The notes: generated by a model from the sequence alone, not told the origin. A stretch of 41,917 bases of DNA from Candidatus Omnitrophota bacterium (GCA_016783555.1 JADHWH010000011.1:1-41917), one strand, 5' to 3'; positions 7,329 to 15,664 are shown, numbered from the stretch's first letter. Translations and numbers: made by a program.

Positions 7329-7934
7329 ATGGCGACGGAGCTTGATAGTTTAATTCAGAAGATAAAAGAGGAAGGCGTCGAAGAGGCCAAGAAGAGCTCA
7401 AGAGATATAATAGCCGACGCAGAAAGAAAGGCCAAAGAGATCATCGACGGCGCCCAGAAGAAGAAGACCGCCATTGTCGAGGATGGCGAGAGAGAAGCGG
7501 CAAACTTGAAAAAGTCAGGCGAGGCGGCTTTAAGGCAGGCATCCCGCGACTCTCTTCTGTCTTTGCGCAGAGAGGTTATAAAATTATTCGACAATATAAC
7601 GAAACGCGAGATTTCACAGGCGCTCTCCTCAAAAGATTTACAGGGCATTATCGTAAAGACGATAGAAAACTTCAAAAAGGGTGAGGAGATCAATATAGAG
7701 GTCCTCTTGGACAAGAAAGAGAAGGATGCCTTGGAAAAGACTCTCCTTCAGGCGCTGAAGAATGACCTCAAGAAAGGCGTCACCTTTAAAGTCTCAAGCA
7801 GCATCAAAAACGGCTTCCGCGTTGGCGAGAAGGGGAAGAACTTCTATTATGATTTTACGGATGAGGCGGTAGCGGAGGCCTTCAGTCTCTATCTAAATCC
7901 AAAGATAACAAAGATTTTAAAAGTTAAGGATTAG
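7329..7934 (+). CDS. atpE: V/A-type ATPase subunit E (peripheral stalk)
   Basis: The 201-aa protein has the subunit E pattern: a long charged N-terminal helix (roughly residues 1-75, Lys/Glu/Ala-rich, able to form a coiled coil with the stalk partner) and a globular C-terminal domain with GFRVGEKGKNFYYDFTDEAV. It connects the catalytic head to subunit I in the stator. AAGGAG lies 6 nt before the ATG. No separate subunit H/G gene is seen in this operon. Confidence 0.88.
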   Translation: MATELDSLIQKIKEEGVEEAKKSSRDIIADAERKAKEIIDGAQKKKTAIVEDGEREAANLKKSGEAALRQASRDSLLSLRREVIKLFDNITKREISQALSSKDLQGIIVKTIENFKKGEEINIEVLLDKKEKDALEKTLLQALKNDLKKGVTFKVSSSIKNGFRVGEKGKNFYYDFTDEAVAEAFSLYLNPKITKILKVKD

Positions 7935-7935
7935 G

Positions 7936-7974
7936 TTATCCACAACCGTAGGGCACCCTTAAGGGTGCCCTACG
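7936..7974. repeat. Family 2 palindrome with DnaA-box-like 9-mer
   Basis: A perfect 28-bp palindrome (arm CGTAGGGCACCCTT, 7947-7974) is preceded by TTATCCACAAC (7936-7946), which contains a consensus DnaA-box 9-mer. It fills the gap between atpE and the next gene. The same unit recurs in inverted orientation at 11618-11657 and 14061-14098. Confidence 0.85.
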
Positions 7975-7984
7975 AGGGGTAAAT

Positions 7985-8485
7985 ATGGCTAATAAGTATT
8001 ACTACCTGGCATCATCACTGCCCTTTGTAGCGTTCGGCAAGCCCGCCCCCATAACAAGCGTCCATTTCCAAGAGGAATGCCAGAAATGGCTTACAGCGAG
8101 CGACCTGGAAGCCTTGCGCGATATAGATGATGTCAACGTAGAGACAGATCCGGAAGATAGGGGTTTTAAGGGAGAATGGAGAGAGTTTGATGTATCGCTT
8201 CGGAAGACGCTTTCCGATGCGAGGTCTGCGCTGAAGGTCGCCCACGAGGAGAGGGTACGCGGGCTGGCGAGGGATATACTCGACCGCCTTACGCCGCTTG
8301 AGATGGAGAATAGGTTTGAAGAGATACGATGGAGTTTTTTAGAGGAGAAGGAGACGGATTACCATTTCGATCTTTATTGGCTTATGGTCTATTACTTAAA
8401 GCTTAAGATCTGCCAACGACTCCAGATGTTCAAGATAGAGGAAGGAAAACAGGCATTCGAAGAGATATGCGAGGTTAAGGTATGA
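7985..8485 (+). CDS. DUF2764-like V-ATPase operon protein (putative subunit C counterpart)
   Basis: This 166-aa protein starts NKYYYLASSLPFVAFG, typical of the DUF2764 family that sits between subunits E and A in bacterial V-type operons such as those of Bacteroidetes and Chlamydiae. Subunit C (the central-stalk socket) is missing elsewhere in this operon, so this protein probably fills that position; this is inference from context. The body is predicted helical and rich in Glu and Arg. It is followed immediately by a family 1 start-site hairpin for subunit A. Confidence 0.72.
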   Translation: MANKYYYLASSLPFVAFGKPAPITSVHFQEECQKWLTASDLEALRDIDDVNVETDPEDRGFKGEWREFDVSLRKTLSDARSALKVAHEERVRGLARDILDRLTPLEMENRFEEIRWSFLEEKETDYHFDLYWLMVYYLKLKICQRLQMFKIEEGKQAFEEICEVKV

Positions 8486-8486
8486 G

Positions 8487-8552
8487 CCCCGTTAGACCTC
8501 TTAGTAGAGGCACTCACGGGGTACGGCGATTGAGAGGAGGTCTAACGGGGTG
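8487..8552 (+). promoter_or_regulatory. Start-site junction hairpin, family 1 copy c
   Basis: CCCCGTTAGACCTC (8487-8500) begins 1 nt after the upstream stop and pairs over 14 bp with GAGGTCTAACGGGG (8537-8550). The 3' arm overlaps the AGGAGG and provides the first G of the subunit A GTG. The loop is longer (36 nt) than in copies a and b and contains only partial arm-like sequence. Confidence 0.85.
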
Positions 8553-10268
8553 AGTAATCGTACGGGAAAGATTATATCTATAACGGGCAATATGATAGCC
8601 GTTAAGTTCACAGGGGATATTATCCAGAATGAAGTCGGATATGTCATAGACGGTAAGAGACGCCTCAAGTCCGAAGTCATAAAGATAAGGTATGACGTGG
8701 CGTTTATGCAGGTCTTTGAATATACCAAGGGCATAAAGGTCGGTGACACCGTGGAGTTTTCCGGTCAGATGCTCTCGGTCTGGCTGGGGCCGGGCCTGCT
8801 GGCGCAGATATACGACGGGCTGCAGAACCCTCTTCCCCAACTCGCCGAGGAATTCGGCTTCTTCCTGCCGGTAGGTGAGGAACGCGACGCATTCTCACTT
8901 AAAGTCAAGTGGGACTTTACGCCCCTGGCCAAGAAGGGCGACAAGGTTACGGCAGGAAGTTTCCTGGGATGGGTCCCCGAAGGCATATTCGAGCACAAGA
9001 TCATGGTGCCCTTTAATGTAAGAGGCGACTGGACCGTGGAGGATATCGCAAAGAAAGGTAAGTATGCTCCGGATAGAGTAATAGCAAAGATACAGAGCGA
9101 CAAAGGCAAGACGATTGATGTAAATATGTATTTCGAATGGCCGGTAAAGATACCTATAACGGCCTATAGACAAAAACTCCCCCCTAAAGAGCCGCTCGTT
9201 ACGAAGATAAGGATCCTCGATACGTTATTCCCCATAGCGAAAGGCGGGACCTACTGCATACCCGGGCCGTTCGGCGCCGGAAAGACGGTACTGCAGCAGA
9301 TAACGAGCCGCCACGCCGAGACAGATATAGTGATAATCGCGGCCTGCGGCGAGAGGGCCGGTGAGGTAGTAGAGACCTTAAGAGAGTTTCCTCACATAGA
9401 GGACCCGCGCACGGGAAAACCCCTGATGGAGAGGACCATAATCATCTGCAACACTTCATCGATGCCGGTCGCGGCGAGGGAGTCATCCGTGTATACGGGT
9501 ACGACCATAGCGGAATATTACCGCCAGATGGGATTGAATGTCCTCCTCTTGGCCGATTCGACATCGCGATGGGCCCAGGCCATGAGAGAGATCTCAGGCA
9601 GGCTCGAGGAGATACCCGGCGAAGAGGCCTACCCCGCATACCTCGAATCGAGAATAGCGAACTTTTATGAGAGGGCGGGGCTGGTGGAGCTTCATAGCGG
9701 AGACCAGGCGAGCCTTACCATAGGCGGCACAGTGAGCCCGGCCGGCGGCAACTTTGAAGAGCCGGTGACACAGGGCACGCTTAAGGTAGTAGGCGCCTTC
9801 CACGGCCTTTCAAGAGACAGGGCGAACGCGCGCAGATTTCCTTCGGTCTCTCCGCTTGAGAGTTGGTCCAAATACAGAAGCTTCATAGAAAAGGGCCTTG
9901 TAGATACGGCAAAAGAGATTCTCTTCAAAGGAGACGAGGTATCCCAGATGATGAAGGTGGTGGGAGAAGAGGGGGTATCGCTTGGTGATTTTGTAATCTA
10001 CCTTAAGGCGGACTTCCTGGATGCCGTCTATCTGCAGCAGAACGGCTTCGATCCTGTCGATGCCGCGACCACGGCCGATCGGCAGAAGTATCTATTCACC
10101 AAGATAGTCGATATCCTTAAGAAAGGATTTCCATTCCGTGACAAAGAAGAGGCGCGGGATTATTTTTATAACCTAAGACACAGCTTTATTGACTGGAATT
10201 ATAAAGAGTGGAGATCGAAAGAATTTAAGAAACAGGAAGATAAAATAGACGTTCTATTGAAAAGGTAG
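8550..10268 (+). CDS. atpA: V/A-type ATPase subunit A (catalytic)
   Basis: This is the nucleotide-hydrolysing or nucleotide-synthesising subunit of the A3B3 head. The Walker A loop GPFGAGKT is at residues 239-246, the characteristic bulge domain precedes it (residues ~115-190), and LLADSTSRWAQAMREISGRL is the Walker B and adenine-binding region. Its length of 572 aa is normal. GTG at 8550 is the repeat-borne start, and MSNRTGKIISITG agrees with family N-termini. Confidence 0.97.
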   Translation: MSNRTGKIISITGNMIAVKFTGDIIQNEVGYVIDGKRRLKSEVIKIRYDVAFMQVFEYTKGIKVGDTVEFSGQMLSVWLGPGLLAQIYDGLQNPLPQLAEEFGFFLPVGEERDAFSLKVKWDFTPLAKKGDKVTAGSFLGWVPEGIFEHKIMVPFNVRGDWTVEDIAKKGKYAPDRVIAKIQSDKGKTIDVNMYFEWPVKIPITAYRQKLPPKEPLVTKIRILDTLFPIAKGGTYCIPGPFGAGKTVLQQITSRHAETDIVIIAACGERAGEVVETLREFPHIEDPRTGKPLMERTIIICNTSSMPVAARESSVYTGTTIAEYYRQMGLNVLLLADSTSRWAQAMREISGRLEEIPGEEAYPAYLESRIANFYERAGLVELHSGDQASLTIGGTVSPAGGNFEEPVTQGTLKVVGAFHGLSRDRANARRFPSVSPLESWSKYRSFIEKGLVDTAKEILFKGDEVSQMMKVVGEEGVSLGDFVIYLKADFLDAVYLQQNGFDPVDAATTADRQKYLFTKIVDILKKGFPFRDKEEARDYFYNLRHSFIDWNYKEWRSKEFKKQEDKIDVLLKR

Positions 10269-10274
10269 AGTATA

Positions 10275-10308
10275 GCCCGTAGGGCAGGTTTAAACCTGCC
10301 CTACGGGC
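10275..10308. repeat. 34-bp perfect palindrome between atpA and atpB
   Basis: The arm GCCCGTAGGGCAGGTTT pairs with its exact complement with no spacer. The core GTAGGGCA is shared with the family 2 palindromes, but the centre differs and there is no adjacent DnaA-like 9-mer. It lies in the 52-nt gap, ending 12 nt before the atpB ATG. Confidence 0.85.
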
Positions 10309-10320
10309 CTGGGAGAAGAG

Positions 10321-11616
10321 ATGAGAAAGGTATGCACGAGGATATTGAGTATCGTCGGTAATGTCGTAATGGTAAGGGCGGAAGGCGTCTCTTACGAGGA
10401 GCTCGCTGAGATTACGAGCGCCGGTGAAAAATCCCTCGCCCAGGTAATACGCCTGGACGCCGATATGGTCTATCTACAGGCCTTCGCCGGCTCGAGGGGG
10501 ATATCTACGGGAGACGAGGTGAAGTTCCTCGGGCATCCCATGAGGGTCGGCTTCTCCGAGAGCATGCTCGGGCGCATATTTAACGGCAGCGGTATGCCGC
10601 GCGACAACGGCCCCGCTATTACGGAGAACCTTATCGAGATAGGCGGCCCCGCCGTAAATCCGGCAAAGAGGATAATCCCCAGCAAGATGATCCGTACCAA
10701 CATACCGATGATAGATGTATTCAACTCGCTTGTCGAATCGCAGAAGCTCCCGATATTCTCCGTCTCCGGAGAGCCGTATAACGAGCTCTTGGCCAGGATT
10801 GCCCTCCAGGCCGAGGTCGACATAATAGTGCTCGGCGGGATAGGGATAAAGTATGACCAGTACCTATATTTTAAAGAGACCCTGGAAGAAGGCGGGGCGT
10901 TGGCGAGATCCATCTTCTTCGTCCATACGGCATCCGATCCCGTAGTCGAAGGGCTTATGGTGCCGGATCTTGCCCTCGCAGTGGCCGAGAAGTTTGGCCT
11001 GCAGGGAAAGAGGGTCCTGGTCCTTCTCACAGACATGACGAACTTCTCCGACGCCCTAAAAGAGATATCGATAACGATGGAACAGGTCCCCTCTAACAGG
11101 GGCTATCCGGGAGACCTCTATTCACAGCTCGCCGCGCGGTACGAGAAGGCCGTCGACTTCGAAGGCGCTGGGTCTGTTACGACCCTTGCCGTGACGACCA
11201 TGCCGGGCGATGATGTGACGCATCCCGTCCCCGATAATACGGGCTACATAACGGAAGGGCAGTTTTATTTAAGGAACGGCCGCGTAGAGCCCTTCGGTTC
11301 TTTAAGCAGATTGAAACAACTTGTGAATAAAAAGACGAGGGCCGACCATCGTCCCATAATGGACGGCATGATACAGCTCTATGCCCAGTATGTGGAGACC
11401 GAAGAGAAGAGATCCATGGGTTTCCGCATGAGCGAATGGGACAATAAACTCCTTAGGTACGGAAAGCTGTTTGAATCGGAGATGATGGACTTGAGCGTGA
11501 ATATACCGCTCGAGAAGGCGCTCGATAGAGGCTGGCAGATCATGGCGGAATGTTTCAAGCCGAATGAGACCAGCTTCCGGACCGATCTAGTCGAAAAATT
11601 CTGGCCCAAAACGTAA
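10321..11616 (+). CDS. atpB: V/A-type ATPase subunit B (regulatory, non-catalytic)
   Basis: This subunit alternates with A in the hexameric head. It lacks a canonical Walker A ([16 protein letters not shown] at the equivalent place), as expected for B. It has [36 protein letters not shown] and the C-terminal helical domain. The 431-aa length is typical. The start ATG at 10321 follows GGGAGAAGAG. Confidence 0.96.
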   Translation: MRKVCTRILSIVGNVVMVRAEGVSYEELAEITSAGEKSLAQVIRLDADMVYLQAFAGSRGISTGDEVKFLGHPMRVGFSESMLGRIFNGSGMPRDNGPAITENLIEIGGPAVNPAKRIIPSKMIRTNIPMIDVFNSLVESQKLPIFSVSGEPYNELLARIALQAEVDIIVLGGIGIKYDQYLYFKETLEEGGALARSIFFVHTASDPVVEGLMVPDLALAVAEKFGLQGKRVLVLLTDMTNFSDALKEISITMEQVPSNRGYPGDLYSQLAARYEKAVDFEGAGSVTTLAVTTMPGDDVTHPVPDNTGYITEGQFYLRNGRVEPFGSLSRLKQLVNKKTRADHRPIMDGMIQLYAQYVETEEKRSMGFRMSEWDNKLLRYGKLFESEMMDLSVNIPLEKALDRGWQIMAECFKPNETSFRTDLVEKFWPKT

Positions 11617-11617
11617 C

Positions 11618-11657
11618 CCGTAGGGCACCCTTAAGGGTGCCCTACGGTTGTGGATAA
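11618..11657. repeat. Family 2 palindrome, inverted copy, between atpB and atpD
   Basis: A 30-bp perfect palindrome (11618-11647) is followed by TTGTGGATAA, the reverse complement of the flank in the 7936 copy. This shows a longer element present in both orientations. Confidence 0.85.
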
Positions 11658-11668
11658 CTGGCCCAACC

Positions 11669-12277
11669 ATGGCTAAGCTTAAGCTTACAAAGAACGAACA
11701 GAAGAAACAGAAGGACTCGCTTAAGAGGTTCAGGCGCTATCTGCCCGTCCTTATCCTAAAGAAACAACAGCTCCAGCTTGAGATATTAAAGACCCATAGC
11801 CTTATCGATAAAATAAATAAAGAGATAGAGAAATTACGCGGCCGCATCGATAGATGGGTCGCCGTCTTCGGTGAGGATGTCGGCTTCAAAGATCTCGTAG
11901 GGATAAAAGAGATAATCACAAAAGAAGGGAATATCGCGGGCGTAGATATACCTCTATTCGAACGCGTAGAGTTCGATATAAAAGAATACGACCTTATGAA
12001 GACTCCCCTATGGGTAGACTACGGTATCGACGCCGCGAAGAAGATAATTACCTTGAAGGCGAGGCGCGAGGTTTTAGAGAAGCAGCTTGTACTTATAAGG
12101 GAAGAGTTGAGAACTACTGCCCAGAGGGTCAATCTCTTTGAGAAGGTAAAGATCCCCGAGGCAAGAGAGAATATACGCAAGATCGGCATCTGGCTCGGCG
12201 ATCAACAGACGGTGGCGGTGGTAACGGGCAAGATCGCCAAGATGAAGATACAGCGAAAAGAGGGGATGCTTGTATGA
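11669..12277 (+). CDS. atpD: V/A-type ATPase subunit D (central stalk)
   Basis: Subunit D forms the rotating coiled-coil shaft. The N-terminus MAKLKLTKNEQKKQ is the family signature, and two long helical segments (residues ~5-60 and ~125-180) flank a central domain. I start at ATG 11669 (202 aa). An in-frame TTG at 11648 would begin inside the palindromic repeat. The gene overlaps subunit I by 4 nt (ATGA). Confidence 0.92.
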   Translation: MAKLKLTKNEQKKQKDSLKRFRRYLPVLILKKQQLQLEILKTHSLIDKINKEIEKLRGRIDRWVAVFGEDVGFKDLVGIKEIITKEGNIAGVDIPLFERVEFDIKEYDLMKTPLWVDYGIDAAKKIITLKARREVLEKQLVLIREELRTTAQRVNLFEKVKIPEARENIRKIGIWLGDQQTVAVVTGKIAKMKIQRKEGMLV

Positions 12278-14064
12278 TAGCGCGCATGAAGAAGATCACG
12301 GTTATCGTCTCCAATAGATCGCGCGACGGTCTTCTATTAAAATTAAGAGAGGCAGGTGCTGTCCATATAAAGCACGTCACAGAACCCTTCTCCGATGAAA
12401 CGAATAGACTCGAAGAGAGGATGTCGCTTCTCACTGAAGCCGTAGATATCCTGAATACATACAAAAGACCGCCGCATAAAGACACAAAAACCCAAAAACC
12501 GGAAGAAGAACTTATAAAGACCGCGCAGGAGATAATAGAGAGGCAGAGCGAAAAAGAGGCCTCGCTTATCAGCATGCGCGATATAAAGACCAGCATCGCG
12601 TGGTTCCGGCCTTGGGGAGATTTTGATCCTAAGGAGCTGGAGGTTTTGGAAGAGAGAGGAGTCTTTGTAAAATTATACCGCCTGCGCAAGAATGAATTTA
12701 AGAAGATACCCAGCGCCCTTAAAGAGAAGATTCATATTATTAAGAGAGAAAGGCCTTATCTTTACTTTGCGTTTATATCGAAGGAGAGAGACGAAAGTCT
12801 CAATTTTACCCAGATACCCCGCCCTAAAAAATCGCTCTGGGAGTTTAAGAAGGGGCTCGGTTTCTTTAAGAGGCAGATAGAAAAGGTAGACACCTTCATT
12901 AAGGCGAGCATCCATCTAAAGAGCGCGCTTAAGGATGAGATATCAATCTTAGAGCGGAGGCTTAAGTTTATAAACGTAAGAGACGGCATGAAGGACGAAG
13001 CCTCTTTCTCCTATCTACAGGGGTATTGTCCGCAGGAAGACGTACCGCGCATCTCTTCTATAACCGAATCCGAAGGCGCGGGATATCTCGCGGAAGATCC
13101 GGACGACCCGAACGAGACGCCGACATTCATTAAAAATCCGCGATGGATTGATATAATCTCGCCCGTCTTTAAATTCATGAATACGCTGCCCGGATACCGC
13201 GAATACGATATAAGCCTGCCGTTTCTTATCTTCTTCAGTCTGTTTTTCGCGATGCTTATAGGGGACGCCGGTTATGGATTGGTCTTTTTAGTAATTACTC
13301 TTTTGGCCAGATTAAAAGCGCGAAACGCCCCAAGGGAACCATTCTTCTTAATGTATCTCTTAAGTCTCACGACTATCGCGTGGGGCGCTATAACCGGTAC
13401 ATATTTCGGGTCCGAAGGAATAGCGCGCCTGCCGTTTCTCAATGGTGTTGTAATAGATAGCATAAACAGCTTCGCCGCCGATAACCAGAATTTTATGATA
13501 TATATCTGTTTTGTGATAGGGGCAGTCCACTTAAGCATTGCCCATCTGATGCAGGCAGCGCGCACCATAAATTCCTTAAAGTGCATGGCGCAGCTTGGGT
13601 GGATATCCGTGGTATGGGGGATATTCTTCGCGGCCGGCACACTCGTGATAGCAAGGCCCTTCCCCGTATACGGCGGGTATCTCCTCGGCGCGGGCGTGGG
13701 GCTTATACTCTTCTTTTCTAATTTCCAGAAGAATATCATAAAAGGGATATTCACGACACTCGCGGACCTGCCATTAAAGATAATAAGCTCATTCTCCGAC
13801 GTCGTCTCATATCTTCGGCTCTTCGCCGTAGGGTACGCATCCGTTATCATGGCCAGGAGTTTTAACGAGATGGCGATGGGCGCGGGCTTCGGTACCATAG
13901 CGAGCTCCCTCGGCGCGGCGCTCATTCTCTTCTTGGGCCATACGCTCAATATCGTCCTGGGGCTCATGGCCGTTATAGTGCACGGGATACGTCTCAATAT
14001 GCTGGAATTCTCCGGCCACATGAATATGCAGTGGTCCGGAAGAGAATACAAGCCCTTTAAGTAG
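12274..14064 (+). CDS. atpI: V/A-type ATPase subunit I (membrane stator)
   Basis: This 596-aa protein combines a cytoplasmic N-terminal half with a membrane half starting about residue 310. The membrane half has several hydrophobic spans and the conserved FSDVVSYLRLFAVG, whose Arg faces the ion site of the K ring. It forms the half-channels for ion translocation and anchors the peripheral stalk. The TAG stop (14062-14064) is inside a family 2 palindrome, so repeat DNA supplies the end of the gene. Confidence 0.93.
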   Translation: MIARMKKITVIVSNRSRDGLLLKLREAGAVHIKHVTEPFSDETNRLEERMSLLTEAVDILNTYKRPPHKDTKTQKPEEELIKTAQEIIERQSEKEASLISMRDIKTSIAWFRPWGDFDPKELEVLEERGVFVKLYRLRKNEFKKIPSALKEKIHIIKRERPYLYFAFISKERDESLNFTQIPRPKKSLWEFKKGLGFFKRQIEKVDTFIKASIHLKSALKDEISILERRLKFINVRDGMKDEASFSYLQGYCPQEDVPRISSITESEGAGYLAEDPDDPNETPTFIKNPRWIDIISPVFKFMNTLPGYREYDISLPFLIFFSLFFAMLIGDAGYGLVFLVITLLARLKARNAPREPFFLMYLLSLTTIAWGAITGTYFGSEGIARLPFLNGVVIDSINSFAADNQNFMIYICFVIGAVHLSIAHLMQAARTINSLKCMAQLGWISVVWGIFFAAGTLVIARPFPVYGGYLLGAGVGLILFFSNFQKNIIKGIFTTLADLPLKIISSFSDVVSYLRLFAVGYASVIMARSFNEMAMGAGFGTIASSLGAALILFLGHTLNIVLGLMAVIVHGIRLNMLEFSGHMNMQWSGREYKPFK

Positions 14065-14098
14065 GGCACCCTTAAGGGTGCCCTACGGTTGTGGATAA
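14061..14098. repeat. Family 2 palindrome, inverted copy, between atpI and atpK
   Basis: A 26-bp perfect palindrome (14061-14086) contains the atpI stop and is followed by GTTGTGGATAA (14088-14098), matching the 11618 copy. The SD AAAGGAGG of atpK follows a few nt later. Confidence 0.85.
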
Positions 14099-14115
14099 CT
14101 TTGAAAGGAGGAATT

Positions 14116-14553
14116 ATGATACAGGGTTTAGGTGATATGGGTTTCTCACTCGCATTTTCGGCGATAGGATCTGCCTTAGGCACAGGTGTGGCCGGTATGG
14201 CGGCCATAGGCGCATGGAAGAAGGCATTCGCGCAGAATAAAGCGGCGCCTTTTATATTGATAGCCTTTGTAGGCGCGCCTCTATCTCAGACTATATACGG
14301 CATGATCTTAAGAAATGCTATTAAAGCGGCAAATATGCCCCCCGAATCATATCCCTATCAGATGATACTGGGCTGCGCGGCCGGCATCGCCATAGGTTTT
14401 TCAGCGTGGATGCAGGGCAAGGCCGGCGCAAGGGCCTCTGACGCGCTCGCAGAGACGGGTAAAGGCTTCGGCAACTACATCATGGTCCTCGGCGTTATCG
14501 AGACAGTAGCGCTCTTCGTCATGGTCTTCGCCATGACCGCTCTGCCGAAGTAG
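14116..14553 (+). CDS. atpK: V/A-type ATPase subunit K (membrane rotor, c-ring)
   Basis: The 145-aa protein has four transmembrane helices from a duplicated hairpin. The ion-carrying Glu lies in the last helix (VLGVIETVALF); the first hairpin has Gln in the matching place (GAPLSQTIYG), as in two-hairpin K subunits. Gln in WMQGKAGA and in LSQT resemble the polar ligands of Na+-type rings. ATG at 14116 with AAAGGAGG 4 nt upstream is preferred over a TTG at 14089 within the repeat. It is the last gene of the operon. Confidence 0.92.
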   Translation: MIQGLGDMGFSLAFSAIGSALGTGVAGMAAIGAWKKAFAQNKAAPFILIAFVGAPLSQTIYGMILRNAIKAANMPPESYPYQMILGCAAGIAIGFSAWMQGKAGARASDALAETGKGFGNYIMVLGVIETVALFVMVFAMTALPK

Positions 14554-14556
14554 GTC

Positions 14557-14596
14557 CGTCATTGCGAGGAGCGCCGAAGGCGCGACGAAGCAATCT
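14557..14596. repeat. Dispersed GTCATTGCGAGGAGC-type repeat
   Basis: GTCATTGCGAGGAGC, a GCGCCGAAGGCGC palindrome and GACGAAGCAATCT form a 40-bp imperfect inverted repeat. I recognise this as a widespread REP-like element found at gene ends in many bacterial phyla. It lies between atpK and the tRNA-Val promoter. Confidence 0.75.
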
Positions 14597-14608
14597 AAGT
14601 TTAGCTAT

Positions 14609-14637
14609 TTGACATAAGCACTATTCCATTGTATAAT
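14609..14637 (+). promoter_or_regulatory. Consensus sigma-70 promoter of tRNA-Val
   Basis: TTGACA (14609-14614) and TATAAT (14632-14637) are perfect and spaced by 17 nt, 23 nt before the tRNA. Confidence 0.88.
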
Positions 14638-14660
14638 CTCTTTCCACAATAGAAATTGAT

Positions 14661-14738
14661 GGGCGGTTAGTTCAGTTGGCTAGAACGTCTCGTTTACACC
14701 GAGAAGGATCGCAGGTTCGAGTCCTGCACCGCCCACCA
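14661..14738 (+). tRNA. tRNA-Val (UAC)
   Basis: A complete cloverleaf with acceptor GGGCGGT/ACCGCCC, anticodon loop TTTACAC (anticodon TAC), T-loop TTCGAGT and an encoded CCA. The gene is uninterrupted. Confidence 0.97.
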
Positions 14739-14787
14739 TTTCCGCTGAAGGCAGCCGAAACACCTTAAAGTTAAAAGATGCTGAAAT

Positions 14788-15501
14788 ATGAACGATTCTG
14801 ATAAAAGACTTCAAAGGACAAAAAGGAATGTTAATGTAGACTTCTTTAAGAAATGGTCACCAGAAATGGCGTATGTATTGGGATTTTTTGCGGCAGATGG
14901 CGGGATATTTAAAAATTCCATGGGATCAAAATATATTCAACTTGTTTCAACCGATAAGGAAATATTAATAGCGATAAAAAAGATGATGAATTCTAAACAT
15001 AAAATAGGAATAAAGAAAAAATACGCTATCGACCGCAGAGAAAAGGAATGTTACTTAATACAAATCGGCTCAAAAGAGATGTACAACGATTTACTGAAGT
15101 TAGGATTCATGCATAGGAAAGACCTTATGCTCAATTTCCCAAAAATCCCAAAAAGACACCTTAATCATTTTATAAGAGGTTATTTTGACGGCGATGGTTC
15201 AATAAGTACAGGATTTTATAAGAGAAGGGCGCGGAACGATAGGATGACGCATTACATTTTGACATCCTTTACATCGGGGAGTAGAGAGTTTTTGAGTGGT
15301 TTGTCGAGAAGACTCCGCCTGGCAGCATATCTTGGCAATGGTTATCTAAGGTGTAAATCAAATAGCAGAACCCATCAGTTATTTTACAGCACAAATGACA
15401 GCAGAAATTTATTTGAATACATGTATAAGGATATAAATTCAGAAGTTGATTTTTATTTGAAAAGAAAGTATAATAAATTCATAAAAGCTTTTAAAAATTA
15501 A
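14788..15501 (+). CDS. LAGLIDADG homing endonuclease, free-standing
   Basis: The 237-aa protein has two LAGLIDADG-type helices with catalytic acids: AYVLGFFAADGG (about residues 28-39) and HFIRGYFDGDGS (127-138). It is a single-chain enzyme expected to cut a long pseudo-palindromic DNA site. The frame is AT-richer than the ATPase genes. It sits between intact tRNA-Val and tRNA-Asp genes, its stop ending directly against the first base of tRNA-Asp, and no intron core is visible around it. The target and any partner are unknown. No good Shine-Dalgarno precedes ATG 14788. Confidence 0.88.
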   Translation: MNDSDKRLQRTKRNVNVDFFKKWSPEMAYVLGFFAADGGIFKNSMGSKYIQLVSTDKEILIAIKKMMNSKHKIGIKKKYAIDRREKECYLIQIGSKEMYNDLLKLGFMHRKDLMLNFPKIPKRHLNHFIRGYFDGDGSISTGFYKRRARNDRMTHYILTSFTSGSREFLSGLSRRLRLAAYLGNGYLRCKSNSRTHQLFYSTNDSRNLFEYMYKDINSEVDFYLKRKYNKFIKAFKN

Positions 15502-15579
15502 GGGGACGTCGTTTAGCCCGGAAAAGACCCTAGATTGTCAATCTAGTGATCGTGGGTTCAAATCCCATCGTCCCCGCCA
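15502..15579 (+). tRNA. tRNA-Asp (GUC), integration site
   Basis: Acceptor GGGGACG/CGTCCCC, anticodon loop TTGTCAA (anticodon GTC), encoded CCA. The D-arm has a G-U pair but folds. Its last 17 nt (15563-15579) are repeated at 26072-26088, marking it as the attachment site of the integrative element that follows. Confidence 0.95.
15563..15579 (+). repeat. attL: 3' end of tRNA-Asp
   Basis: TCCCATCGTCCCCGCCA is the 17-bp direct repeat shared with 26072-26088. As usual for tyrosine integrases it covers the T-stem, acceptor and CCA, so the tRNA stays intact after insertion. Confidence 0.9.
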
Positions 15580-15585
15580 GTTTAA

Positions 15586-15618
15586 GGAAGGCAGCTCGCT
15601 CTCGTCGAGCTGCCTTCC
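15586..15618 (+). terminator. Hairpin just inside the left end of the element
   Basis: GGAAGGCAGCTCG pairs with its complement over 13 bp around a 7-nt loop, 7 nt after tRNA-Asp. Only a weak C/T-rich tract follows, so termination is likely but not certain. Confidence 0.6.
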
Positions 15619-15664
15619 CCATTTCACCCAAAATCACCCCAAATCTTCCATATTTTCCACCCTT

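Noticed and set aside
7936-14098. Replication origin suggested by three DnaA-box 9-mers
   Set aside because: The boxes are kilobases apart inside an operon, each part of a repeated palindrome, with no dnaA/dnaN genes or AT-rich unwinding region.
14739-15501. Group I intron hosting the LAGLIDADG gene
   Set aside because: Both neighbouring tRNAs are complete, and no P7-type core pairing is visible on either side of the gene.
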